Positions 25,978 to 34,281 of a stretch of 64,000 bases of DNA are shown here, piece by piece. Source of the stretch: CAYMGM01 sp964390005. GTDB taxonomy: Bacteria; Pseudomonadota; Alphaproteobacteria; UBA9219. Location of the stretch: NCBI GenBank assembly GCA_964390005.1, contig CAYMGM010000001.1, positions 434,001 through 498,000 on the forward strand, read 5' to 3'. Each line of letters starts with the position of its first letter. The first letter of the stretch is position 1. The notes beneath the pieces were generated by a model. That model searched no databases, had not been told where the DNA came from, and saw only the letters and a program-made list of their open reading frames with translations. The position numbers and the translations under genes were made by a program.

Positions 25978-28251
25978 TCAAGGCGAGGTTTCGGCCTCAT
26001 CATGCCCCGAAAGGTCGGCAGAATCAGCATCGCCCGCATCGTCTTGACGGTAGCCGAGCGCGTTGTTTTTGAAAAGCAAATAAGCCAAGCCTCTCTTAAA
26101 AATAGAAAAAACGCTTTTTTCGCCCGCAAAGGCCGCGGCCTGCTGCCCGCCAAGGCTCCACGGGCGATCCACGGGCGCGGCATGATCAAAGACAAGCCGC
26201 GGCGCGCCCGATCCTGCGTAAAAAGCGGCCGCGCCATCTTGCGTCAGCGCGACAAAATCAAGAACCTGCACGGGACTGCCTTCGGGACAAGCCCCTTCGC
26301 TTTCCGGCAAAACAATCAAAGCCGCGCCCGGCGTCGCGCAAGCCTCATCCAGCGCCGAAGGATCTTTGACCAACATAATGGTATCCTTGCCAGCCCCGCC
26401 GCGGCAAAGGCGCGCGTCGCAAGAAACGTCTGCGGCCTCGCCTTCCGCCAGATAAATGGCTTTTTCGGGCCCCTGCCCCAAAACGCGCGCCCAGTTTTGC
26501 AAAAGAAACTTATCCGGTTTATCGGGCACCCCGGCCATAACAGCGCCCGTATCCCGCCGCCACATGACAAAGTCCCCATCGGCGCTGACCAAAGCCTCGG
26601 GCCGCGCCCCAGCCAAAGTCACCCCCAGCGCAACAGCCAAAACGCCTAAACCGATCCAGCGCCGCCGCGACGGCACAAGACAAAACCAAAGCCCGCCCGC
26701 CGTAGCTACAATCAGCCAAGGCAACGTCATCACCGGCGGCAGAAAGTGAGCCCCCGGCAGCGCCGCGATCATGTGACTAAGCTTTAAAAGCCAAGTCTCA
26801 CCAACCCCCAAAAGGCGCAGCACGCCCCCCGCCGCGCCCAAAGGCATCAAGGCCAGCGCCAAAAGAGCCAAAGGCATCAAAATAAAACTAGTCAAAGGCA
26901 CCGCCAGCGCATTGGCGAGGGCGCTGTAAAGGCCGAGTTCCTGAAAATGATAGAGACTAAACGGCATGGTCCCAATTGTCGCGACGACAGACATAGCGGC
27001 AATCGCGCCGATGTGCCCCGCGATACGGCGCAACCATGATGGATTATCAAGGCGGGGTTGCGTCCTGCGCCGCCAATCGGCCACAGCGATCAAGGCGGCG
27101 ACGGCGGCAAAAGACAACTGAAAGCCCGGTGCCAACAGCATAAAAGGCCAAAAAGCCAAAAGAACAAAAGCGGCAACGGCCAGCGAGCGCATCGAAAGGC
27201 CGATACGATCCACCATAACCCCCAGCAAACAAAGCCCAGCCATGACAAAGGCGCGCCGCGTAGGCACAGGGGCCCCCACAAGAAGCGTATAAAACCCAAT
27301 AGCCAACAAGGCGGCAGCGGCGGCTATTTTTTTCGCAGGCCAGCGCAAAACCAAAGGCGGGCAAAGCGCCATCAAAAAACGCAAAACGCCAAAAACGATC
27401 CCACCGACGATCCCAATATGCAGCCCCGCAATCGCCAGTAAATGAGCCAACCCCACAGCCCGCATCGCTTCGCTAGCGCTACCCGACAAATAGCTTTTGT
27501 CCCCCGTCAGCAAAATGATGGCAAGCCCGGCGGTATCGCCTGACAACACCTGAAGGACAGAAGCGCGGATCTTGGCGCGCAAAGCCGGGAAAAAAGCATC
27601 CGAGCCAGCGGCAGGCTCGATGCTCATCTTCCCCATGATATAGCCCGTCGCGCCGATACCTTTGAAATAAGCGTGCCGCCGAAAATCAAACCCGCCCGGA
27701 TAAAGCGGTGCTGATAAAGGCATCAGCCGCGCCGATGCCGTCAAATGCGCCCCCCGCGTTATGGCCGGGCTTTCCGGTTTGATCAGCCGCGCGCCCAAAG
27801 TCAGATGGATGCGCCGCGGCGTCTGCTCTTTGGGCAGGCCTTCAATCGATAAATCACTTAAAAGAAGACGCAAAGCGCCCGTCTCTTTCGGCTCAATCTC
27901 CTCGACGATTCCCGCGACACGGACAGGCCCCTTGGGATCGTCCAACATGGGCGTCCCAAACAACAAAGCGCTGAAAGCGGCCAAAACGAAGCCTCCAGCC
28001 AGACAAGCGGCAAAAGGCGCACGCCGCACCAACAGCCCGCCCGCAAGGGCAAGACAAAGGCAAGCCCCGCTTGACGGCTCAAAAGGAAGCAGAAAATAAA
28101 GCCCAACCCCCAGCCCCCAAAAGACGGGGAGCCACACGAACGGTATGTTTTCAATCGTAATTTTCATGCGTTTGACCGACCCAAAGAACAAACTCTTGAA
28201 CAAGACAGAAAAAGCATACGCGCGCGTGATCGTTAAATCCCTTTTAACCAT
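25978..28251 (-). CDS. comEC: ComEC/Rec2-family competence membrane protein
   Basis: Large membrane protein (757 residues) that would form the inner-membrane DNA channel in natural transformation. After three or four N-terminal helices and a beta-rich DUF4131-like part, the Competence domain begins with GDKSYLSGSASEAMRAVGLAHLLAIAGLHIGIVGG near residue 250 and continues through many helices. The C-terminal part (from about 570) has lost a recognisable metallo-beta-lactamase HxHxDH motif, as in many alphaproteobacterial homologues. The ATG at 28251 has AAGGAG 3 bases before it; an internal ATG at 28167 is a weaker alternative. No other com genes are in the window. Confidence 0.9.
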   Translation of the reverse strand: MVKRDLTITRAYAFSVLFKSLFFGSVKRMKITIENIPFVWLPVFWGLGVGLYFLLPFEPSSGACLCLALAGGLLVRRAPFAACLAGGFVLAAFSALLFGTPMLDDPKGPVRVAGIVEEIEPKETGALRLLLSDLSIEGLPKEQTPRRIHLTLGARLIKPESPAITRGAHLTASARLMPLSAPLYPGGFDFRRHAYFKGIGATGYIMGKMSIEPAAGSDAFFPALRAKIRASVLQVLSGDTAGLAIILLTGDKSYLSGSASEAMRAVGLAHLLAIAGLHIGIVGGIVFGVLRFLMALCPPLVLRWPAKKIAAAAALLAIGFYTLLVGAPVPTRRAFVMAGLCLLGVMVDRIGLSMRSLAVAAFVLLAFWPFMLLAPGFQLSFAAVAALIAVADWRRRTQPRLDNPSWLRRIAGHIGAIAAMSVVATIGTMPFSLYHFQELGLYSALANALAVPLTSFILMPLALLALALMPLGAAGGVLRLLGVGETWLLKLSHMIAALPGAHFLPPVMTLPWLIVATAGGLWFCLVPSRRRWIGLGVLAVALGVTLAGARPEALVSADGDFVMWRRDTGAVMAGVPDKPDKFLLQNWARVLGQGPEKAIYLAEGEAADVSCDARLCRGGAGKDTIMLVKDPSALDEACATPGAALIVLPESEGACPEGSPVQVLDFVALTQDGAAAFYAGSGAPRLVFDHAAPVDRPWSLGGQQAAAFAGEKSVFSIFKRGLAYLLFKNNALGYRQDDAGDADSADLSGHDEAETSP

Positions 28252-28336
28252 AGTCTCCTTAGCATGTCATCGGTCAATGGTAATGAAGGCTCTTTCGTTC
28301 CTTTGGGCCGTCGTGTTTTGAACCTTATTAATCCTT

Positions 28337-28807
28337 ATGGTCTCCATGGAACCCTCTGTCGCTTCACCAATATTTGATGCCGCGTTTAATGCGCAAGCTC
28401 AGCCGCCGTCGTCCTTTCAGACGCTTATGTCCAATACGGACGCCTTTTTGCGCAAAATCAAGGTCCCCAACACAGACAACATTCAATTCACGCTGGATGG
28501 CGTATTGTTTCAAATTTCGCATATAACTGACGATCAAGGAAAATCTCATTTAACAATATGGTCTATCTTGGGCTATTTGCCTTTTTCTGTCGTCTCACAA
28601 CAAAAAAGGCATATTTTAATCGATATATTGAACTGTACGCGAGACCTGCCAACGCTAAAGTTCGGCGTCGATAACCAAAACAGGATTATTGTCACGGCAA
28701 CCTACCCCGTTGTTGCTACAGATCCGATGGCTTTTTTCTTTATGCCCGTGATGACCTTTCTCAAAGCCAGTTTGCCTTACATTAACTTGATCGGTCAGGC
28801 CTTATAG
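28337..28807 (+). CDS. Unknown protein, YbjN/chaperone-like fold suspected
   Basis: 156 residues from ATG 28337 (MVSMEPS), or 153 from 28346. No clear ribosome site is seen. The pattern FTLDGVLFQISHITDDQGKSHLTIWSILGYLPFSVVSQQKRHILIDILN suggests an alpha/beta fold like YbjN or type III secretion chaperones, but no diagnostic motif fixes this. It ends in a hydrophobic stretch (FFFMPVMTFLKASLPYINLIG). It lies between comEC (divergent) and a LOG-family gene. Confidence 0.6.
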   Translation: MVSMEPSVASPIFDAAFNAQAQPPSSFQTLMSNTDAFLRKIKVPNTDNIQFTLDGVLFQISHITDDQGKSHLTIWSILGYLPFSVVSQQKRHILIDILNCTRDLPTLKFGVDNQNRIIVTATYPVVATDPMAFFFMPVMTFLKASLPYINLIGQAL

Positions 28808-28854
28808 TTTTTCCTTTTTCTTTGCCTGTTTTTCAGCCTATACAGGGGCGTGTG

Positions 28855-29493
28855 ATGACACCGATCTCTTTAAAACCAGAAAACAATATAGAAAAAGAAC
28901 AGGATATGCCTTTGTCTCTTCAATCCGTTTGCGTCTATTGCGGTTCCTCTAACCATGTTGACGATTCCTATAAGCACGCGGCGACGGCTGTCGGCACGGC
29001 TTTGGCCGAGCATAAACTTCGCGTTATCTACGGCGGCGGGCATGTTGGCCTGATGGGAAAACTGGCCGATGCGGTTTTAGCGGCACAAGGCGAAGTCGTC
29101 GGAATCATTCCCGACCATATTTGTGCGCATGAAGTCCAGCACCCCGGTTTGACCGAGTTGATCGTCGTTGACAGTATGCACACGCGCAAAAAGATGATGG
29201 CGGATAAATCCGATGCCTTTGTCGTTCTTCCGGGCGGATTCGGAACATTGGACGAAGCTTTCGAGATTTTAACCTGGAAGCAATTGGGCCTGCACAGCAA
29301 GCCCGTTGTTTTATACAATGTCGGCGGTTATTGGGACCCTTTGATTGCGCTGATCGACAGCATGGTCAAAGAGCATTTTGCCCCGTCGGAAGATAATACG
29401 ATGTTCACAAACGTGGACACGCCGGAAGCCATGATCGCGGCCTTGGAAGCCCCCCACAACATCACGTTCGATCCCGAGCGCAAATGGGCCTAA
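28855..29493 (+). CDS. LOG-family (lysine decarboxylase-like) nucleotide phosphoribohydrolase
   Basis: LOG/TIGR00730 protein with the signature PGGFGTLDEAFE near the middle and RKKMMADKSDAFVVLP before it, which bind and cleave nucleoside monophosphates (in plants, cytokinin riboside 5'-monophosphate). N-terminal VCVYCGSSNHVDDSY is also typical. Starts at 28855 (212 residues, GGGG upstream) or 28906 are possible; an earlier TTG at 28822 is less likely. Despite the old family name it is not a lysine decarboxylase. A clear terminator follows. Confidence 0.9.
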   Translation: MTPISLKPENNIEKEQDMPLSLQSVCVYCGSSNHVDDSYKHAATAVGTALAEHKLRVIYGGGHVGLMGKLADAVLAAQGEVVGIIPDHICAHEVQHPGLTELIVVDSMHTRKKMMADKSDAFVVLPGGFGTLDEAFEILTWKQLGLHSKPVVLYNVGGYWDPLIALIDSMVKEHFAPSEDNTMFTNVDTPEAMIAALEAPHNITFDPERKWA

Positions 29494-29532
29494 GCGACTG
29501 AAAAAATAATATAATATTATCCTTTCCCTTTT

Positions 29533-29566
29533 AACGCGCGCCACAATCCTTGGCGCGCGTTTTTAT
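29533..29566 (+). terminator. Rho-independent terminator after LOG gene
   Basis: AACGCGCGCCA (29533-29543) pairs with TGGCGCGCGTT (29551-29561) around a 7-base loop, followed by TTTT. Confidence 0.9.
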
Positions 29567-29639
29567 TGAAAACAACTCTTTAGTTTCACAACATCCCCCT
29601 ATATTAAAGCCCATCTTCTTCATTGTTTAAGGGCATTCC

Positions 29640-30722
29640 ATGTCGATCCGTAATATCCTCCTTTACACTGTGGGCACTGTGCTTGGCATTGGCGCGGCTT
29701 TTCAAGTCGCTTCGCTGACCGCGACACTCCCCGAAGGCCAATTGAAGCTAACAAAGGCCCCCCAACCCAACGGCAGCACTTATTGGGTCCTCAGCCAGAT
29801 TCATAATGGCAAACCCACCTACAAAGGCAAAATGATGGTCGATTGTAAGGGGGGATTTACTTATCTGTACCCCCCAACCCAACCGACAGACCGCACGGAT
29901 CGCGGCATGCCGGTGCGCACCCAGGAATATATCGTAAGTCAGGCTGGCAAAGCACAGAGGGTGTGGCTTGATGTCATTGAAGCCGAAGGCGATGACGACA
30001 TATCGCTGCAAGATCCGGCTGAAAATCCCAAGGCGAATATCGTGGACTTTGGCACCGACCTCGCCGTCGAGCCCATCAATATCACCCCCATGTGCGGCGC
30101 CAATAGGCAGCAGGTTGAAACGGCCGTTTTACAAGTCATGACCGAACGGCTGGGCGTCAGCTCGCCCTTGCCCACCATTCACAACACAATGACTCTTCAG
30201 GAACAGGCACTGACCCCGCGCGGCCGTGAAATCGCTGATTTGTACAAACTAGGCGCTTCGAACGATATCGCAATCGTTCAAATGAAGCCGACGGACGAAA
30301 GCGGCACTTATGATTTCATAAGTCTTGACGGGAAAAAGCTGCTTTCCTTCAGTGCGGCCCCAGGCCTTCGCGAAACTGAAATCAAAGAAAGGCTGGCGTC
30401 AAACTTTACGGCGCCGCAAAACAAGGCTGTCGCCTATCTTCAAGAGAAAGACGGGAAGTTGGCGCTGACCTATGTCTTGTCGAACGGCGAGACCATTGGC
30501 AATTTTGATTCGATCCACTGCCCCGGTGGCGCGGGTTATGGCGCGATCACAAAATCTGGTGCGCTGGGCCCCTGGAAGCAGCGTATAGGTGATCCCAATG
30601 CTTTGCCTTGGTGCGAAGCAAACTCCAGCATGATCAACCGCCGAACCGTCCAAGCCATCGGAGCGAAAATGGTGCAGCAGCTCAGCCAAAATGGAAAGAC
30701 ATTAGGGTTGGGAACAAAATAA
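29640..30722 (+). CDS. Unknown exported or membrane-anchored protein
   Basis: Not recognised; 360 residues. The N-terminus SIRNILLYTVGTVLGIGAAF is a hydrophobic signal or anchor; after it the protein is polar with no further membrane segments. It contains a few Cys (about residues 69, 153, 294, 327) that could pair in the periplasm. The segment NSSMINRRTVQAIG is near the C-terminus. No catalytic motif is visible. It is a single-gene unit between two terminators. Confidence 0.65.
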   Translation: MSIRNILLYTVGTVLGIGAAFQVASLTATLPEGQLKLTKAPQPNGSTYWVLSQIHNGKPTYKGKMMVDCKGGFTYLYPPTQPTDRTDRGMPVRTQEYIVSQAGKAQRVWLDVIEAEGDDDISLQDPAENPKANIVDFGTDLAVEPINITPMCGANRQQVETAVLQVMTERLGVSSPLPTIHNTMTLQEQALTPRGREIADLYKLGASNDIAIVQMKPTDESGTYDFISLDGKKLLSFSAAPGLRETEIKERLASNFTAPQNKAVAYLQEKDGKLALTYVLSNGETIGNFDSIHCPGGAGYGAITKSGALGPWKQRIGDPNALPWCEANSSMINRRTVQAIGAKMVQQLSQNGKTLGLGTK

Positions 30723-30740
30723 GCCCCCCTTCAAAACAAA

Positions 30741-30765
30741 GGGCGGCGCTTTTGCCGCCCTTTTG
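30741..30765. terminator. Rho-independent terminator between convergent genes
   Basis: GGGCGGC (30741-30747) and GCCGCCC (30754-30760) form a 7-base stem around GCTTTT, then TTTT; A-rich on the other side, so it may serve both strands. Confidence 0.85.
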
Positions 30766-30778
30766 CTTGCCCGCAACA

Positions 30779-31375
30779 TCAGGCTGTAAGGGCCAAAGCG
30801 CCCAGAAAATCTTTTGTCTCCATCACGCGCGCAAAACCAGCCCCCAGCGATGCGCCGACCGTTTGCTTGATTTGCTCTTGCGTCACGGTGGGGCCCAAAT
30901 CGGGGCAGCCCGTCGCATCCATGACAAAATCGACATAATAGTCCAGATCATGTCCATGCCGCGCGGTTGTTTCGCAACAGAAGTTTGTCATAAAGCCTGT
31001 GATCACAATCCGGTTGACCCCACGGGCTTCCAGAAGTTCTTGCAAAACCGTTCCCATAAAGGCGGAATAGCGGTGTTTATAAATTGAGATCCCGCTGGAA
31101 GAAACCAACAAGCCCGGCGCATCTTTGATAAAGGGCGTTCCTTCTAAAAACCCGGGCTCGGGCGGCAACCCGGCAAAATCAAACATGCGCCCCCAATCGC
31201 TTCCATCGGCTTTGTGCGTATGGCGAACATAGAAAATGGGCAGGCCTTGATCCTCGAACGCGCGCACAAGACTATTGATCTTCTCGACAGCCTTTTCCCA
31301 TCCCTGCACATAAAGAGGCGAACCCGGTGTCGTATAAACTTGCTGCGCGTCGATCACGAGTAAAGCTTGGGTCAT
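30779..31375 (-). CDS. Isochorismatase-like cysteine hydrolase
   Basis: Protein of 198 residues in the isochorismatase/nicotinamidase superfamily. The catalytic triad can be read: Asp9 in LLVIDAQ, Lys100 in YKHRYSAF, and Cys133 in TNFCCETTARHG, with the preceding cis-peptide region VITGF. Family members hydrolyse amide or vinyl-ether bonds (nicotinamide, ureidoacrylate, isochorismate). No neighbouring gene indicates the substrate. It ends convergently with the unknown exported protein. Confidence 0.9.
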   Translation of the reverse strand: MTQALLVIDAQQVYTTPGSPLYVQGWEKAVEKINSLVRAFEDQGLPIFYVRHTHKADGSDWGRMFDFAGLPPEPGFLEGTPFIKDAPGLLVSSSGISIYKHRYSAFMGTVLQELLEARGVNRIVITGFMTNFCCETTARHGHDLDYYVDFVMDATGCPDLGPTVTQEQIKQTVGASLGAGFARVMETKDFLGALALTA

Positions 31376-31520
31376 GGGATATCCTTGCCGTTATGAAAGG
31401 GAGTGCCAAGAAAGCCTAGACGCGCCGTCAATAAATGAAAAGCCTTGTTATGCAACTAAATTAACTATCTTTGATGTGATAAAATCCTAACCACAATTTT
31501 CCAGATCTATTGAAAGAGAC

Positions 31521-32198
31521 ATGATGTTCCAGAAATCCGATATGGCGTTTTCTTTTGTTGGTGCCCGCCGTCATCTTTTAAGCGATGAATGTTTTCAAAC
31601 GCTAGAAACCGAGTATAAAGCCGCCAAAGAACTGGGCGTAACGGCCTTTGTGGATAGTCTTTTGAAAAGTCTGCCAGAAGCGCGGCTCGATCTTTCGCAT
31701 GGGGTGGGGCCTCAAACTTATCTGACTTTTTATGTGTTCATTCCAGGAAAACGGCAACAGCCTTCTTTACTCTCGCCAGAGATGAGAGAGGATCCTTTTT
31801 TTGACGCCCACCCGACCCTTTTAGATGATTTCGAAAATTGTTCGATGTGCAATGGTCGCACTTTGTTTGCCATGCATGTTCTGCCCGAAGGCGAAGTCCG
31901 CGATGATGAAGCCAGCATGATGAAGCTGATGATGACGGGCCCCTTTCGCCGTATTTCTAAGATGTTGACCACGGGCAAAGCGCACAAAGAAAAATGTCAC
32001 CAACAAATGCGTTACGTCGCAACGACAACGGCGCAGCGCCTGATTTTTGAAGGATCAGCGACCAAAGAGCAGGCCCAACAGGCGCTCACCGCAGCCGGTA
32101 TTGATGAAAAGCTGCGCGACAAGCCGAGCTTTCCGCAAATGCTGGCAGCCATCAACTTCGTCGGCATCGGTCGTCGCGGTGCTATGCTGGTTTATTAA
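31521..32198 (+). CDS. Unknown protein
   Basis: Not recognised; 225 residues from ATG 31521, with GAAAGAGA just upstream; ATGs at 31524 and 31542 are alternatives. No signal peptide. Contains a Cys pair NCSMCNGRT near residues 107-115 and a helical C-terminal part (ATKEQAQQALTAAGI). The upstream 145 bases are AT-rich and could hold its promoter. No motif points to a function. Confidence 0.65.
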   Translation: MMFQKSDMAFSFVGARRHLLSDECFQTLETEYKAAKELGVTAFVDSLLKSLPEARLDLSHGVGPQTYLTFYVFIPGKRQQPSLLSPEMREDPFFDAHPTLLDDFENCSMCNGRTLFAMHVLPEGEVRDDEASMMKLMMTGPFRRISKMLTTGKAHKEKCHQQMRYVATTTAQRLIFEGSATKEQAQQALTAAGIDEKLRDKPSFPQMLAAINFVGIGRRGAMLVY

Positions 32199-32250
32199 AA
32201 GGTGAAGACGGAATCAAACCGATCCTTAAGACCGGACGCGCAACGCTGGA

Positions 32251-32751
32251 TTACTTTTTTCTAGAAACAAAGGCATCTCTACCATGCGGCCGAAGGCGAT
32301 AATCCTCGGCCATGCTCATCAGCGTTTTCATTTCCTCGCGGTTACCAAAAGTGTAATGCTCCAAGAAAGTTTCTTTGTCGATGAAAACGCTTTTTGTCTC
32401 CTGAAACGTGTGCCTTTCCTGACTTAGGACAAAGGCTGTCATCACCAATTCGTACGAGACCTCCGCAAGAAGCTCCTCTTGGGTTGAAAGAATGGCGGCG
32501 ATTGTCACCGCGTCAAGGACAACGCCTGCTTGATCGCGCGCTTCGCGCCGCACTGTGTCTTCTAGTGTGTCGTCATCCCATTCGCGCGCCCCACGCAAAA
32601 TATCGAAGGCTTCGCCTTTTTGAACGACAAGGATTTTCTGACCGTCATCGCTAAAAAGGATAAGATTGACGGACGCTGCACGATCCCAAGCGAAGGTAAA
32701 AAGAGGTGGGTGGATGTTATGAACGGCGTGTTGGTTTTTCATCATATTCAT
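32251..32751 (-). CDS. NUDIX-like protein with decayed catalytic box
   Basis: Protein of 166 residues with the NUDIX layout: strand SVNLILFSDDGQKILVVQ near 30-46, then a box GAREWDDDTLEDTVRREARDQ followed by AGV (about 54-77). True NUDIX hydrolases need RExxEExG; here the corresponding bases read R-E-A-R-D-Q-A-G, so both metal-binding Glu are changed (to Asp and Gln), and the Gly spacing is off by one. It is either an inactive binding protein or a divergent hydrolase. It is last in a three-gene minus-strand unit divergent from an XRE regulator. Confidence 0.6.
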   Translation of the reverse strand: MNMMKNQHAVHNIHPPLFTFAWDRAASVNLILFSDDGQKILVVQKGEAFDILRGAREWDDDTLEDTVRREARDQAGVVLDAVTIAAILSTQEELLAEVSYELVMTAFVLSQERHTFQETKSVFIDKETFLEHYTFGNREEMKTLMSMAEDYRLRPHGRDAFVSRKK

Positions 32752-32757
32752 CCGAAC

Positions 32758-33090
32758 TTAATTGACAAGTTTATCCCTTTGCAAACTGACAAGGTACTCA
32801 ATAGCGTCTGCATACGCGCGCGAAGGCGTCTCTTTGATGTCTGTTACCCTGTATGGAGCCATCATCACAGCCCCCACCGTTTTCGCGCCGCCCCCTTGCG
32901 TAGAGCCGACAGAAGCAATCATGCTGCACACGGCTTTCAGTTCATTTTCAGGAAGTCGTTTGTCGCATTCGTTGAGCAGAGACATAAGGCCAGAAATCAA
33001 AAGGCGAAGATCGCTGGAAGAAAAGTTTTCTCCCTTTACAGCATCGACAAAAAGCTCAACTGGGCTTGTATAGGATTTAGATTTAGTCAT
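32758..33090 (-). CDS. Unknown small protein
   Basis: Unrecognised, 110 residues. ATG 33090 (MTKSKSYTSP) is chosen because AAAGGA stands about 8 bases upstream; a longer reading from 33117 overlaps the next gene. Mostly helical, with a Gly-rich bend STQGGGAKTVG near residue 65. It lies 6 bases upstream of the NUDIX-like gene and 16 bases after the 56-residue gene, so all three probably form one transcript. Confidence 0.55.
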   Translation of the reverse strand: MTKSKSYTSPVELFVDAVKGENFSSSDLRLLISGLMSLLNECDKRLPENELKAVCSMIASVGSTQGGGAKTVGAVMMAPYRVTDIKETPSRAYADAIEYLVSLQRDKLVN

Positions 33091-33106
33091 GCCGGGTCCT
33101 TTGCTC

Positions 33107-33277
33107 CTAAGCCGCAATCACGGTGGAGGAATCCGTTGCGCGAATAAAAAAGGCCCAACGCTCTTCAAGGCTCATCATGCAGGCGTGGTGAATGAGATAG
33201 TGACGCTCCCAATTTTCAAGCATGTCCCACAGAAAGTTTTCGCCGAGACGCTGACAAGCTGTTTCAAAAGTCGTCAT
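33107..33277 (-). CDS. Unknown very small protein (56 residues)
   Basis: Starts MTTFETACQRLGEN at 33277 with GGAGGGG about 5 bases upstream, the best ribosome site in this cluster. Rich in Trp, His and Glu (WDMLENWERHYLIHH), no membrane segment. First gene of the minus-strand unit, facing the XRE regulator across about 290 AT-rich bases. Could be a small regulator; no family recognised. Confidence 0.5.
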   Translation of the reverse strand: MTTFETACQRLGENFLWDMLENWERHYLIHHACMMSLEERWAFFIRATDSSTVIAA

Positions 33278-33387
33278 TTTACCCCTCCCCTTTTGAAAAT
33301 CGTTATTTTCCCCCACCCTTTTATCTTGATATCGTAACGATGAAATGAGGGGAAAGCAATGCTTTTAGCCATCATTATGATAGTTAT

Positions 33388-33403
33388 AACATAACATTAT
33401 GTT
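33388..33403. promoter_or_regulatory. 16-base palindrome in divergent AT-rich gap
   Basis: AACATAA-CA-TTATGTT is a perfect inverted repeat between the divergent small-gene unit and the XRE regulator gene. Its size and position fit an operator for the adjacent HTH protein. The remaining bases of the gap (33278-33564) are AT-rich and hold no gene. Confidence 0.4.
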
Positions 33404-33518
33404 GGTTATGCAGTTTTCTATTATTTCCAATTGGTTAGCCGATTCATTCGCTTAAACTTAATCATAAACCTACCGAATTTCAGCCAATCGATACCCATTA
33501 TTGGTATTTTTGCTTTCA

Positions 33519-33547
33519 TTGAACTTTCATAAAGCGCATGATATATT
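33519..33547 (+). promoter_or_regulatory. Sigma-70 type promoter of the XRE regulator gene
   Basis: TTGAAC (33519-33524) and TATATT (33542-33547) with a 17-base spacer, the second box ending about 17 bases before the ATG at 33565. This close match predicts a very short leader; if the start is the ATG at 33580 the leader is longer. Confidence 0.5.
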
Positions 33548-33564
33548 AGGTTTGTGATAACAAA

Positions 33565-34281
33565 ATGTGCGGTATTATCATGCTAACAGGCAAACAGATC
33601 AGAGCGGCGCGTGTTCTTCTCGGATGGGATGCCTCTATACTCGCTGAACGCGTCGAATACAGGCGCGAGACGATCATCGCCATCGAACGCGGTGACACGC
33701 AGCCCCGCCCCTCTACAATGAAAAAAATAACGCAGGTTTTAAACGATGCGGGCATTGAGTTTTTAGAAAACTCTGGCGTTCGCTTTAAATTAAAAAACTT
33801 TGGTGCTCTTGAAGGGTTTGCTGGTTTTCAAAAATTCAACGACATGCTTTACGAACATGTTCATGCAAATGGCGGCGGAATCTGCATCAGCGGCGTCGAT
33901 GAACGGCAGTTTATTAAGTTTCGTCCGGCGGGTGACAGCCATAGAATCCGCATGACTGAAATCGCGAAACAGCGCCCAGATTTCGAGATGAGAATTCTTG
34001 TCAAGGAAGGGGACTATAATTTTACCGCATCAAAGTATGCAACGTACCGCTGGTCGCCAAAGGAATACTTTTCGCCTGTCCCCTTCTATGTTTTTGGGGA
34101 TACCTTAGCTCTTATCACGTTTGAAAATGATCCGGCACCCTTGATCCTCCTCGTTCAATCGGGCCCCTTTGCGGAAGCCTATCGTCAAGCGTTCAACTTT
34201 GCTTGGGCTAACGCGAAGGAACCGCCCCCACAAGAGGCAAAAGAGAAAAAAGTCGCCAAGAATAAGAAGGCGAAATCATGA
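33565..34281 (+). CDS. XRE-family HTH regulator with C-terminal sensor-like domain
   Basis: Protein of 238 residues. An N-terminal lambda-repressor-type helix-turn-helix (LTGKQIRAARVLLGWDASIL, ERVEYRRETIIAIERGDTQPRPSTM) spans about residues 6-60. The second half has strands such as GGICISGVDERQF and the segment PVPFYVFGDTLALITFEND followed by LILLVQSGPFAEAYRQAFNFAWANA, a pattern I associate with C-terminal domains of TrmB-like and similar regulators that sense small molecules. The tail is Lys-rich. ATG 33580 is an alternative start. The stop overlaps the methyltransferase start by 4 bases, so they are coupled. Confidence 0.75.
   Translation: MCGIIMLTGKQIRAARVLLGWDASILAERVEYRRETIIAIERGDTQPRPSTMKKITQVLNDAGIEFLENSGVRFKLKNFGALEGFAGFQKFNDMLYEHVHANGGGICISGVDERQFIKFRPAGDSHRIRMTEIAKQRPDFEMRILVKEGDYNFTASKYATYRWSPKEYFSPVPFYVFGDTLALITFENDPAPLILLVQSGPFAEAYRQAFNFAWANAKEPPPQEAKEKKVAKNKKAKS

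Noticed and set aside
28855..29493. Lysine decarboxylase
   Set aside because: The PGGxGTxxE motif identifies the LOG nucleotide phosphoribohydrolase family; the older name is misleading.
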